From Leucaena leucocephala (Eukaryota; Streptophyta; Magnoliopsida; Fabales; Fabaceae): a DNA stretch of 64,000 bases. Made by a program: the position numbers and the translations under genes. The DNA is taken from contig CM073550.1 of the NCBI GenBank assembly GCA_037074615.1, forward strand, positions 11,612,001-11,676,000. Direction: 5' to 3'. Of the stretch, positions 24,172 to 36,272 are shown piece by piece; the stretch's first letter is position 1; every line of letters starts with the position of its first letter. The notes below the pieces were generated by a model. It was not told the origin of the DNA and did not search any database. It saw nothing but the letters and a program-made list of their open reading frames with translations.

Positions 24172-26895
24172 TGTCATATTCCGAAATTTGAGCCATGAGC
24201 ACAGATTATGAATAAATTCATATTCTTTAAGCCTAAAACCTTAAATAAAATGTTTAAAGCAATAATCATAATATATATTACATTTTAATAAAAAGACAAG
24301 TCATCTGTAGAAATTTTGATAGGATCGTCTTCGTATAACTGACCTTCTAAAAATCTTACAACGGACTGCGAATGTTTCAAATCACATGCAGACGTTTTCA
24401 AAATAGCCAGAATCTTGTATATAAACTAGGTGGAGCATCTAAAGCTCCAACAAAATAATAAAAGTATTTTTAAAATTTTATAATTACATTATAAATATAT
24501 ATGCCCAAATTCAATACTTCATATCTGCAATGAGGCTCTTCAATGCTTAGCTGGATGAATAGGGTCAACAGCATTATCTAAAGCCAAAATAATATACTCG
24601 TGAATAATATCCCAAAAACATAATTTAAAGTGCAGAAAGAAACAATTTCAACATGTTTAAATACAAATAATAACACTTTGTAATTAAATATAATATTCTA
24701 GTAAAATATTTTATTTCAAGAAATCCATTTAAAATAATCATTTTCAAAACAATCATTTTTCTATAGGACTTCAACATAATAAAAATAGGCATGGACACAC
24801 AGTCGCCGAGGGTACTAACCAATCTAGCGCGGCTCGATGCCACAAAAACAGACATAGGTACAAGACCCATGAATAACAGGCGTATGTACAAGACCTACGA
24901 GAAATAGGTGCGAGAATAAATTCCACGAATAATTGGCGTGAATATGAGACTGAAGAATATCAATTGAGCTCAGGTTTAACCATGGTGCATCAAGGACTAA
25001 CAATACTACTGCTAGTAACTATCGTTCTGTATTTAGTCCTTTCCGAAAGCATTTCCAAGCATGTATGGGTCAATTTAGCAAATGATCACAACCTTTTCAA
25101 TGCCAGAATTTTACCAATAATATTTTATAATCATGAAACCCCAACATGATTATCAAAATAAAATCTCAAAATATTTCTTCAACTCATATGGAATAATTAT
25201 TCAAATAATAAAATTCACATAAGTATATTTCATAAAGAAAATCAACTCCATATAACATTTATAAAAGTCTTTCTCAAAACTTCTTTATTCATTTTCATAC
25301 ATAAACATAATCATATCATAAATCAATTGAAAAGGAACTCTATATTCTTAATCAAAGTCATTAATTTGCACAACCATGCCTTTAGCAAATAATACATCAA
25401 AATTTAATATTTTTAAATAGAATATATCACCTAGCAAGTTATTATTAAAATATCATTTTGTAGGGGACACTATTTATTCACATGCAGTGCTCCAATATAG
25501 CTCACTCCAACTTAAGGTTCAAAATAATACTCTCTCCTTATTTCCCTAGATTTTTTGAAAGTAAAATATTCCATCAATAATTATCATCCATATCCTTTTG
25601 TACCAAATACTATTTTCTACATAACACTTGAAATATGAAAAACCACAACCTTTAACTTTAAAAATTTTTAAACTTTATACCCATACTTAATTTCAAAAGT
25701 CCCTACCAATTTTATATTCTTTCATTCAACTTAACACCCATATTTCAATAATTATTCCAAATATAAATCCAACATCTCACCTCATATAGGCATATAATAA
25801 TCAATTTCTCTATACCCTTCAATTCTAACAATTAACTTCCATTAGCTTCTAGTTCAACAATTCTCTCTCCAAAACTTAAACCAAATCCATGGCACACAAC
25901 AGTACAATCTTAGTCACACATATATATGTACCTATACGGTCCAGAACCATTTCCTTATAGGCTCAAACACACACACACTAGCAGCAAATTTCCAACCACC
26001 GAGACAGCCATACATATACATATACATATACACGGCGTTCTCTGTCCAAAACCATTCCCTACAGCATCAACGTTCACAAAAGCACATCATTCTCTATTTT
26101 AGTTATTACTTACAGCAGCTACAGTGCACAGAAACCACTCACACACGCAGCTCCACAGTTCCACAGCGCACACCAATTCAATCTTCACCCTCATTTTCAT
26201 CACAGATTTGGCAAACAGAGAAGATAGAAAATCCAATCTTTCAACCACAACTAACAAGAGTTAAATGAGAGGGAGAGATGTAAGGCTTACCACTCACCTA
26301 CAGCACTACACCGAGGCAGAGAAGGGAGCTGAAGATCTACAGTGGCTACAGTACCCAGTTTGTAAGGTGACGGCAGCGACCAGCACGACGGTGACTCGTG
26401 ATAGCAGTAACCGCGCGATCAGCAGCAGCTTGAACGACGGAGGCTGACAGAACCAGGCGACACCGTGCAGGCATCCCGATCCTTCCACTGTCACGATCCA
26501 CACAGAGAGGAAGAATACCACGAAAGCAACAATCACCAGTGACAACACAGACAACGGCGGTAGACAATGACAGCTGCACGGCAACTGAGGGAAAGGAGCT
26601 CCTGGCAGTGACAAATCTCAAGACTTACGAAGCTTCTCTAAAATTTTCCCCTCTCACTCTCACTGTCGAGCTGAAGCAAATGGGAGAAGGAAGGGTGTCT
26701 CAGAAATAAAAAGTAAGAGGGGCAGTTTAGTAATTTTACTTGTATGAGAAAAAGATTAAAATCCTACTTTTGCCCAGCTCTTCTGTTTCCAACCATTTAG
26801 CTATCCAATTTCTCTTGTGATATCCTTGCCACAAAATATATATATATCCTTTAATAAATTATTATTATATCTAAACATTTTTTAGGGTCATTACA
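24172..26895 (-). mobile_element. solo LTR of the same Ty3/gypsy family, diverged
   Basis: It starts TGTCATATTCCG and ends ATTACA (TG..CA). It is flanked on both sides by AATAT (24167-24171 and 26896-26900), a 5-bp target duplication. The sequence lines up with the minus-strand LTRs at 46357 and 54110: GCTTAGCTGGATGAATAGGG corresponds to their GCTCAGCTGGAGAAATAGGG. No internal region follows, so the element was reduced by LTR-LTR recombination. The 50-bp repeats and the tRNA-like module are degraded here, which makes it the oldest copy in the window. Confidence 0.88.
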
Positions 26896-26939
26896 AATAT
26901 AGTCATTAGAGATAAGAATAACTGTTTATAACTGTTACT

Positions 26940-27810
26940 CTTTTTCTGTATGATTGATGCATTAAGCACATAGTTAATGTGTTGAACGCTGGAGTCCAAA
27001 ACATTTTTTTTTTTGTAAAACAACTAGTTGACATGTTAAGTATTGAGATCAACGCATCAATTACTTCACAGAAGCAAAACTCAACCATTTCATAAAGACT
27101 ATTAGCGCATTATATAGGTTAGTTGCCACGTTAATAAAAAGACAAAAGCAAATCAAGTCTTTGGAGGTTAATTGATACATTTAATTATAAGACTTGATGC
27201 GGTAAGTGTAGTGTGAGGATCAAAACCAAATTTTGAAAACATAAAAAAAAAACTCATTAACATGTTAGGTACTTGATAACATACAAAATTTGTCAACGCA
27301 TTAAATGATTAATGGTTAACGCATTAAACACGTTGACATACAAAATTGAGTTTTCACAAGGCACTTGATAACATGTTTAGGACAGAGTTGACGCGTTAAA
27401 TATTTTCCAAAGAAAACTTGAAGCTTGTTAACGTAATAGGGAACATAGGTTAACACGTTAAATATTTTTCAAAGAAAAATGAAAAGCTTGAAAGCACAGT
27501 TGACATGTTAGACACAGAGATTCACATGTTAAATATTTGATAGTAAGTAAAAGAACATTTTGAGGCACAATTAGCACGTTATGTTTGAGGCTTAACAACT
27601 TAAATTTATGAAATGAGTGAAAATAAAGTTTTTAACGCATGCTTACCATGTTAAGCTGAACATCTAGACAACATGAAAAGTTTTGATGTTAACACATAGA
27701 GAATTGAGGTTGGCACATTCATGATAGAACAAAATGAAAAGTACAAGTGCCAAACATATAATTGACACGTTAATGATTCAGGTTAACATGTTAAGTAGAG
27801 AAGATTAGCT
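26940..27810. repeat. degenerate tandem array with paired GTTAA-type motifs
   Basis: About 13 loosely spaced units of roughly 60-75 bp each hold two related words: one like GTTGACATGTTA, the next like GGTTAACACGTTAAATATT. Examples start near 27031, 27288, 27378, 27427, 27501 and 27761. The best-matching neighbours (27370-27490) also share TTTTCCAAAGAAAA. No coding potential is seen. Confidence 0.6.
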
Positions 27811-28227
27811 TGGATTCATTCAGTTAATTCCAAGGTTAATGTAATTTTCTCCAAACAACTCTAAATTTTACAAATGATATGTCGTTGAAAAGCGTTTAAC
27901 GTTTAGTTTTCAATAAGCTTCACATTAAAGATGGAGTTGATACCATATTAATGAGCAAGCCAACTGATTGAGTTGTTACAATTTTAAAGATGGATAAACA
28001 TCCATAGTTGATACCATATTAAGCTTTTGTGGCGAACAAAATTGAATAAAAAAATGAGAGAAAGGTTCAAAATTATTGTTGTAGGACTAAATAGATTAGG
28101 AGATAGACCAACAAGTTCAGTATCACCATAACATAAACAAGAGAATATATATTAGAATTTGGAGAAATGCATTGTGGGGAGAAGTAAGAATCTTTGGACT
28201 ATAAACTTTAAAAAAACAGAGATAACT

Positions 28228-28268
<41 letters not shown>

Positions 28269-28607
28269 CAAAGATTAAGGGATATGGTTTCTCTCCTTGG
28301 CCAGTTCCGCCACTTAGCTCTCCCTTCTCAAAGCTTTTATTTATTATTAAAAAGTTCGATCAAAACTTTTTGTGGCGAACAAAATTCAATAAATAATTTT
28401 TAGAAAAACGACTTTATTCTCCCACCGAATATATCATCCTGCAACAGAGTCAACACGAAACAAAACATCAAAATTACTTATACTAGTATGGATTAAGGGA
28501 ATTAATTTGAGAAGGTGACTTTCGCAGGCCAAGAATTGGAAGAGTCTGCCATTTTTGGATCAAACTAGAGTTGTGGTTTTTTGGATTGAATAAGGTTTCC
28601 AAAAATG
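27811..28607. other. AT-rich intergenic DNA with an (AT)n run at 28232-28267
   Basis: No gene seen. It holds a microsatellite of about 18 AT units, and ends at the ATG target site of the CACTA element. Confidence 0.6.
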
Positions 28608-28621
28608 CATTACAAAAAAAA

Positions 28622-29010
28622 TGGTTTTTAGCGGCGACTTTTGTCGCCGCTGAAGGTTTAAAAGTCGTCGCTGAATCCCTATAGTGGCGACATTTTGTTG
28701 CCGCTAAGTCGCCGCCTATGAGACTGTCGCCTATACATATTGGTGGCGACAATTTAAAGTCGCCGCCTAAAGTGGAATTAGTGGCGACAAAACTGTCGCT
28801 GCCTAAAGTTGATTCTGCGCCGACAAAGATATTGCCGCCTAAAGTGGAATTAGCGGCGACAAAACTGTCACCGCCTAAAGGTGATTCTGCGGCGACAAAG
28901 ATATCGCCGCCTAAAGTGGAATTAGCGGCGACAAAACTATCGCCGCCTAAAGGTGATTCTGCGGCGACTAAAGTGGAATTAGCGATGACAAGACTGTCGC
29001 CGCCTAAAGA
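28622..29010. repeat. left subterminal repeat array of CACTA 1
   Basis: Words such as TAGCGGCGAC and GTCGCCGCCTAAAG alternate in both orientations. From 28740 they form about 60-bp tandem units. Such subterminal motifs bind the TNPA-type protein in known En/Spm elements. They also create a chance frame (28718-29062) of repeated peptides, which is not a gene. Confidence 0.85.
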
Positions 29011-29273
29011 TACAAAATTAAAATTATTTTTTTATATTTTCCCTCTAATTTCTGTAATATGAAAAAAATACAATATAATAATAAATGATAAATAACTAAA
29101 TAAACTATAATCTAATACTATTAATAAATATTTTCATTATCGTATAAAATATGAAGACATATTTAAAATAAAAATAAAATTGTTTAATTTATACATAAAT
29201 TTTATATAGAAGGTTCAATACTATGACTAGAAGTAGCCGCATGTGGTTGTCCCTTCTGCATCAAAGCAGCGGA

Positions 29274-31210
29274 TTAAGCTTGTATTCTTTGCTCCATTTG
29301 TTCCATTAGTCTTTGCTCGAATTGCACACACTCTTGTTGTATCTTTTCACGCTCTTCTTCCATCTTTGCACGCTCTTCTACACGCTCAGCCTCCATTTTT
29401 TCTCTCTCCTCTTGAATTTTTTTATCAAACTCTTCCTGCAGTTGGGCACGCACACTCTCCAGAATTGAACTATTAGTAGATTATGGGCGATTTCTCTTTC
29501 TTGAAGGTTCTGCTCCATACCCTTTCCCTCTTACATACCTTGACCTCTCACCAAGAACTGTTGCCAATATTTTCTCTGATGTTATTCGAGCATCACTCTC
29601 TAAATCTTGGTCTTGTTGTTGAGAAAGTTCGTGCATACGACTCTATAATAAAAACATAAAATTATTAGATTAAAAATAAAAGTAAATCAAAATAAGATAT
29701 TAAATAACAATGCGTACATGAAGCTGTTCAGAGTGTGGGTTAGCCCATACTACTTGTCCGTCTAATGTCTTCCTAGTATGCGTTATCTCCCACAGTTGGT
29801 CAGGAGGAATAGGTTGTCCAGTAGTAGGATCTCTCTACAAAATAATAACATACAAGAAAATACAAAAATTAGATTTAAACAAAATGATTGAAAATTTAAA
29901 TTATAGTGATGATAGATTGAACTTACTATAGTATACTCAATCTCTGCAAATGATCGAGGACCACAAGTATTTTTAGTAATTTGTTTTTCTAGATTTATCA
30001 TGTTCCTTATACTTTTGTTCTACAACAAAATGTAGTAACTAATAAGAATTTAATAATTGAAAAAAAATATAATTTATTTAGAAGGATAGTGAGATACCTT
30101 AAATATGTCAGACTTAAAATATATTAATAACCACTCTCAATCTTGAAAACTAATAGTTTGAGGAGGATTAGCCAACCTATCCTCATCAGTCTCATCAGCA
30201 GGTTCAAATTTATCCTGAAACAAATAAATATAAACACTTTATATAATAATACAGATAAACTAAAATAAGTATACAAATTTGACATAGATTACCTTTATTT
30301 TTAAAATCATATCTTGACCATATTTTTCAAAAATATTCTTCCAACTACCTCCACCATCCCTAAAAGAGATTATGGTTCTAAGAGTTAAACCACAATAATT
30401 AGAAAAGTCTCTTGCTTCTGGACCAATTGCTCTTGACATGGAATATGAAAATTTGACTCGAATCTTCGTTCCTTGTGCAGTCTTTAAATTCACATTAATA
30501 GACTTGTAAACTCCTCTGCACTTGTTGATTGCAGCAGAAGAGCCTATCATTGAAGTTGAATTAGAACAATTAAATATTACAGGCGTTATAAATCAATTAT
30601 TAAAAAATTGAAATAAACTTACCTGCACTACTATTTTGAGTGTGGGGAGTAGGAGGAGAGTTGACAGGCATTTCTTGAAGTTGTTGTTGCAGTAATAGAG
30701 GTGAAATAGCAGGTCTTGATTGAGGTGTAGAGCATGTACCTCCACTATTTGTGTTGTCATTAGATCTAACAGAAAGACTTTTCCCACCTCGACCTCTCTT
30801 TAATCCTGATATATCCTACAAAAATATACATTTCATTTAGAAAAAAATAATGAATCAAACAATAATCAATATAAAATGTACCATATCAATTAATTTCATT
30901 CATTTGAATCTTACGTCGCACTATCACTTTCATCAATGTCTTATGATTCATCTGTTTCTTCTACTTCAATGTTTGTGTCACTTTCTGCTTCAATATCACT
31001 ATCAAAGTCATCAAGAAAATCCTCTTCATCACTAAATCCAGTATTAATGGCATTATTTTGATTAATTTGTGATGGTTCTCCTTGAGCTAAGGTCTGTGTT
31101 TGTCCATCTTCTCTATATAAGTCAATGATAATATCATCAAGTTGTGTTGGACTCGCACGATAAGCATTTAAGTCTACCACCAATTGTTGATAAGGTTCTG
31201 TATCAACCAT
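29274..31210 (-). pseudogene. TNPA-like (plant transposase Ptta/En/Spm family) gene, decayed
   Basis: Exon-like blocks on the minus strand: 31210-30941 (acidic start, MVDTEPYQQL, then FSDEEDFLDDFDSDIE); 30818-30622 (GLKRGRGGKSLSV and Gln/Pro-rich); about 30544-30295 (RVKFSYSMSRAIGPEARDF, SWKNIFEKYG); about 30213-30097 (DWEWLLIYF); 30018-29930 (TKNTCGPRSFAEIEYTI); 29834-29720 (PPDQLWEITHTRK); and 29640-29274 (ILATVLGERSRYVRGKGYG, then a Glu/Arg-rich coiled coil). The order and wording match the Ptta/En/Spm transposase family that binds subterminal repeats. A TAA at 29481-29483 interrupts the last block. The exon borders are approximate. Confidence 0.75.
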
Positions 31211-31219
31211 AGGATCATA

Positions 31220-33434
31220 GATACATCCAACGATATTGAACTGGTCCAGTAACTTTTGCCTTCCTTGCTAAGTGTATTGGTAAGTGAACCATCACATCAA
31301 AGAAAGCAGGTGGGAAGATCGTCTCCAACTTGCATAATGTCAATATTATCTAACTTTGGAGTTTGTCAAGTACTTCACAAGACAAAGACTTCGAACACAA
31401 TTTTTTGAAAAATCTTCCCAACTCTATAATTGGTTCACACACCTTAGAAGGTAATAACCCACGTATTGCAATTGGAAAGATCTTTTGCAATAACACATGG
31501 TGATCATGACACTTCAAACCAAACAATTTTTGCTCCTGAATATTGACACATCTTGAAATATTAGATGAAAAAGTATCAGGCACTCTTAAGTTAGCCAAGA
31601 ATTTTAAAAGGGATTGTTTGTTCTCAGGAGACAATGTGTAAGGAGCAACAGGAATAGAAACATTATTACCATCTTCAACTGGGTGCATATCACTCCTAAT
31701 ACCTAAGTCCATCAAGTCGTACCTACTTTTAATTGTATCCTTCGTCTTTCCAACCAAATCCATCACCGTGCACACAATATTATGAGAAACATTTCTTTCT
31801 ATATGCATCACATCAAGATTATGCCGTATTAGCAAGTTCTTCCAATAAGGCAATTGGAAAAAAATACTTTTTTCCCTCCAATTATAAGCACTATTATATG
31901 TATGACGCTTTTGTTTCGTTCCCTTCCTAAATGACATATCACCTAAGTGTTGTAGTTGCTTTAGTACTTCATCTCCAGTCAATGGAACTGGTGGATCCAT
32001 ATGCTCTTCTTTACCATCAAATGATATCTTATTTTTACGCCATGGGTAATTTTGTGGAAGAAAGAGTTAATGGCCCATGTAAGACAACTTGCTCCTTATC
32101 GAAATACAATGCGTGTCCTTGTGGCAACATGGACATGCAAGTTTACCTTTAGTTGACCGCCCTGAAAGGTTTCCATATACGGGAAAATCATTTATAGTCC
32201 ACAATATTGCGGCATGCATTATAAAATTTGATTGACAATATGCATCGTACGTCTGTACCCCTACTTCCCACAATTGGTTCAACTCATGAATCATTGGTTA
32301 GAGGTAAATATCTATTTCATCACCTGGACACTTTGGACCAGGAATAATAAGTGTCATCATAAAGTATGGGCTTTTCATACAAAGCCATGGCCGCAAATTA
32401 TATGGCACTAACACAACAGGTTAGATACTATGATTGGCACTCATATTCCCGAAAGGTTGAAATCTATCCCTTGCTAAACCGAGTTGAACACTTCTTGGAT
32501 CAGTAGAGAAGTTAGGGTACTAGTTGTCAAAGTCTTTCCAAGCTAAAGAATCAACTGGATGCCTCAGTATCTCATCATTTGAGTGTTTCTCCTTGTGCCA
32601 CCTCATTTCTTTAGCTGTATCTCTTGACATATATAGTCTTTGTAGCCTTGGTGTTATGGGAAAATTCCTTAAGACTTTATGTGGAACCTTCTTCCCTTTC
32701 TGTTTTTTTAAATTCCATCTAGGCATATTACACTTAGGACATGATTCTGCATTTGTGTTCTCCCCCCAATACAATATGCAATCATTCTCACAAGCATCAA
32801 TTTTATGGTAATCTAAACCCAAATCACAAATTATCTTCTTAGCTTCATAGAATGAGTTTGGCACTAAAGCCCCCTCTAGGAGAACTTCTTTCAACAAGCC
32901 CAACAACACATCCATAGATTTATTATTCCAATGGTTAAGACATTTCACTTGAAGAAACTTTACAATGAAAGAAAGTTTGGACATCTTGACACAACCTGGA
33001 TAAAGTTCAGTTTCAGCATCTTTTAACAAGTCAAAGAACCTTTTAGCCTGCAGATTAGGCTCTTCGCTCTCACATTCACTAGTATTTGTATAATTCACAC
33101 ATGGAACTCCATATATATCGCATACCATCCTTGCAAAGTTTTCATTATCAGTAGCACTTTCTACGCCATTATTGAAAGTTCTACAATCTGTCTGAAATCT
33201 TCTAATTTTTCCATGCAACTCCCACACCGTATAACTATTCCAGAAACCCTTACTCAATAAGTATGTCCTAACATCTCTTCTCACTTTAAATATAACATTC
33301 ATGCATCTTTTACAAGGATAACATATCTGATTTACCATGCTAGGTTGACTAAATGCCCAGTCTAGAAAACCATCTACTCCTCTAATATATGATAGGTTGC
33401 CTCTATCTCTAATATGTAATCAACTTTTATCCAT
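31220..33434 (-). pseudogene. TNP2-like CACTA transposase, broken
   Basis: Read on the minus strand from the ATG at 33434: a transposase-associated domain (MDKS, then GVDGFLDWAF, ICYPCKRC), the TNP2 core (MRWHKEKHSNDEILRHPVDS near 32600; FNPFGNMS-like FQPFGNMS near 32450), and a DUF4218-like part (31996-31220; NLDVMHIERNV, LCKLETIFPPAFFDVMVHLP, ending QYRWMY). Stops interrupt it: a stop where the family has Trp near 33420, TAG near 32520, others in 32300-32430 and near 32030, and TAG near 31350. The usual C-terminal region after DUF4218 is absent: the sequence switches directly to the TNPA-like gene. Confidence 0.85.
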
Positions 33435-33639
33435 TTATATTCCCTACACAGTTAAACCTATGAAATAACAACAAAAATCAACAAACATATCAGTATATAA
33501 AGAGAAGAAAGAAAGAAAGCATGAGAGAGCGAAAGAAAACCAGAAATAGAGAGTATTGGAATATGAACACTTTTGGGTTTAGTCCTTCACCGGATAAATG
33601 GAGAGAAATATGACTTCTGATGTTTAGTTTGAGGAACGA

Positions 33640-34302
33640 AAGGTTAAAAATGGTTTGGCACCTAACCTTGTTAGTTATAATATATTGATCAATGCATACT
33701 TTAAGATGAAAATGGTGGATGAAGCCATGAATCTCTTTAAGGAATTGCATTCCAGAAATTTGGTTCCCAATATTGTAACTTATAACTGTGTTATTGATGG
33801 CTTGCTCAAATCAAAAAGAATCTCATGGGCGCAAGATATTATTTATGAGATGCGTGGTAAGGGTCTTCACCCTGACATTATCACTTACAGCATCTTGTTA
33901 GATGCATTTTGCAAATCGGGAAATCTTGACAAGGCAATTACATTATTTACGCAAATTGACAATAAAGGATTTCAGCCTAACGTGAATCCTTGCACAATAC
34001 TTCTTGATGGTTTGTACAAAGGTGGTAGATTAAATTATGCATGGGAGATTTTTCAGTATCTATTGGCCAGAGGTTATAAACTAAACATACGTGCATATAC
34101 TGCCATGATTCATGGTTTTTGCAAAGAGGGTTTGCTTGATGAAACAATCTCCCTGTTTGATAAAATGGAAGAGAATGGTTGTGGCCCTAATTCTGTAACT
34201 TTTCAAGTAGTTCTGCGTGAATTTCTCCTTGGAAAGAATGAGCATGTTAAGGCTGAGAAGCTTCTTCATGAAATGATTGCTAGAGGCTTGTTCAAGGAGT
34301 AA
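33640..34302 (+). CDS. captured P-class PPR gene fragment inside CACTA 1
   Basis: An open reading of about 215-220 codons encodes roughly six tandem 35-residue pentatricopeptide repeats (LVSYNILINAYFKMKMVDEA, IVTYNCVIDGLLKSKRISWA, IITYSILLDAFCKSGNLDKA, and so on). It ends KLLHEMIARGLFKE, a normal C-terminus of RFL/restorer-like PPR proteins. Those full proteins have more than ten repeats and an N-terminal mitochondrial signal, so this is only the 3' end, with no targeting sequence. It runs opposite to the transposase genes and begins abruptly about 200 bp upstream of the TNP2 start. The full protein family binds organellar RNA. Whether this fragment is expressed is unknown; the frame has no stops. 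Confidence 0.82.
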   Translation, partial: KVKNGLAPNLVSYNILINAYFKMKMVDEAMNLFKELHSRNLVPNIVTYNCVIDGLLKSKRISWAQDIIYEMRGKGLHPDIITYSILLDAFCKSGNLDKAITLFTQIDNKGFQPNVNPCTILLDGLYKGGRLNYAWEIFQYLLARGYKLNIRAYTAMIHGFCKEGLLDETISLFDKMEENGCGPNSVTFQVVLREFLLGKNEHVKAEKLLHEMIARGLFKE

Positions 34303-35309
34303 AACAAAGTGAGATACTTAAAGCTCAAGTTCAAATTTAATGTATTGGCTGTTGGCTCAAATGACTATTTTTACAGCCATGGAAATTGGTAGTGGATCAG
34401 GTTTCTTGATTAAAAGGTGAGAATTTCATGTCATGAAACAAAATAATGCAGAGGAGGGAGGGGAATAAAATACATAAGCTCTTGGTAGACATCATGTTTA
34501 ATTCGCTTTCTGATTTCTCATAGACATCATGTTTCCCACGACCTCTGTATTCCCATTCATATATATATAACATCAAGCTCACTGTAATGATTCTCCTATA
34601 GGTGTAAATTTAGGTCTCTCCAGATTGTATTAATATTATCTTTGAGCTATGATAGAATATATACAAGTCTTAACATCAATAGCATCAATATATTATCTTT
34701 GTATTAATATATGATAGAATATATAGCCAGGTATGTGCTTTGTCCATCATTATTCATTACCCGTTCTAACATCAATAACACAGCCCTTTCAACCATAACC
34801 ACAGACACACGAAACACAATTAATGCCAAACCCCACAATTCACCCAAGAAAATTTCACACGTACAAGTAAATTCATTCTGTAGAATGAAAATTTTGTTCA
34901 AAGGTGGAAAAAATTGGGAGGAGGTCATGGTGGCGGCAGCATCGAAGGTGGAAAAAAATGGGGATTTCGTTCGGTTTTAAGTCAGAAAACTCAAATGCTT
35001 ACTCATTTTCACTGAATCAACCAAAATCTACTCCAAATCTTGACTTTAATCGGTGACCCACCTCATAATCGAAAGAAAATTAAGGAGACAGATTAAACAT
35101 CGAGTCGGAGAACTCACCTCAAATGGCCGACGGCGTCACAAGCTCAATCTCTAACCTCCGGTCACTCCACCAACGTCACAATCCTCAGCTCTTTCCTTCG
35201 TGCTCTCACTGACTCTCCCACGCTAGGTGTTTCGCTTCTTCGCTAAGCCAACAGTCGACAATGAAGAATGAAGAAGGGAAAGGGAAACCTAATGAAATAT
35301 TAAAATGTA
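34303..35309. other. unassigned interior of CACTA 1
   Basis: It follows the PPR stop without a recognisable coding frame. It may hold captured 3' flank and the promoter of the minus-strand transposase genes. The part from about 34920 to 35290 is less AT-rich. No RNA gene is seen. Confidence 0.4.
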
Positions 35310-35600
35310 TCAGCGGCGACATAAAGTTGCTGCTAAAGGGTACAAAGTTGCCGCTGAATCAAACCTTCTGCGGCGACAATTAGTGTCACTGTAGAAAAGT
35401 GTGGCCAAAATTTGACTTTTATTGCTTCTGTGGCGACAAAGTAAAGTCGCCGCTAAAAGTATGTCTTTCAGCGGCGACTTTATTGTCACTGCTGAAACTC
35501 GAGACTTTAAGCAGCGACATGGAAAGTTGCCGCTAAAAATCTATTTTTAGCGACGACTTTCGATGTCGCCGTTGAAAAGTCGTGGCCAAATCTATTTTTT
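35310..35600. repeat. right subterminal repeat array of CACTA 1
   Basis: AGCGGCGAC and GTCGCCGCTAAAAG words in both orientations, ending 10 bp before the inverted terminal repeat. Confidence 0.85.
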
Positions 35601-36026
35601 TTTGTAGTGATGGAAGCTTCTCCCAACCAAGGGTAGTCTAGTGGCCTAATTAATTATGGAGGGTTACATAAAATAATTACTAAACCCCATTCCCAATGAC
35701 TCTGCCATATTCTTTTTCCAAACCATAAATTTGTGTTGGAACTTGTAATTATCGACCATTCCCCAAAATATTAGTTGAATCTTCTGCAATAAATTTGGCA
35801 TGCATCTTACTCCTTTTGGTTTTAAATACTCCCTTCAGTCCTATTTTTAAACCAAATTTTAGAATCATTTTTTAGTTTAATATGTATCACTCAATTATTA
35901 TAGCTAAATCATTTATCCCTCATTTTCATATATAAAAAATATATTAAATTGATTTTTTTATATTTAATAAAGAGTATTGAAAATAAATAATGTTGTACAT
36001 TTTCTCTCACCTATATCATTTTTAGA

Positions 36027-36272
36027 GAAAATTAATCTTTTAGTCTTTAAAATTTTGACTAACTTATAATTCAATCCTTAAAATTTAATTCGGTATGACT
36101 TAACTCTTAAACTTTTGACTTGGCTTTGACCCAGTCTATAATTTTTCAGTCATTTATAATTTCATCCTTATCATCCATGAGTCAGCAATGAGTTATCCGA
36201 GTCATCCTATATGGCATCCAAATCATATCCATGCGGATTTTACATAACATATATAAATTAAAATGACTAGTC
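36027..36272. repeat. left arm of a long inverted-repeat element
   Basis: GAAAATTAATCTTTTAGTC and the following 240 bp are an imperfect reverse complement of 42531-42769. Shared blocks include TTATAATTTCATCCTTATCA followed by TCCATGAGTCAGCA. The arms flank CACTA 2, so that transposon jumped into the loop of an older foldback or TIR element. Confidence 0.8.

Larger units (their letters stand above)
28608..35609. mobile_element. CACTA (En/Spm-like) transposon 1, with captured PPR fragment
   Basis: The left terminus CATTACAAAAAAAATGG and the right terminus, read inverted, CACTACAAAAAAAAATAG are CACTA terminal repeats. The 3-bp target duplication ATG lies at 28605-28607 and 35610-35612. Length is 7002 bp. 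Subterminal arrays of GGCGAC/GTCGCC words flank both ends. Inside, on the minus strand, are a TNPA-like gene and a TNP2-like transposase pseudogene; on the plus strand is a PPR fragment. 34303-35310 is unassigned filler. Multiple stops in TNP2 make it non-autonomous today. Confidence 0.92.

Noticed and set aside
33490..33750. 86-codon minus-strand frame next to TNP2
   Set aside because: It is largely the antisense of the start of the PPR fragment and the TNP2 leader, with no domain.
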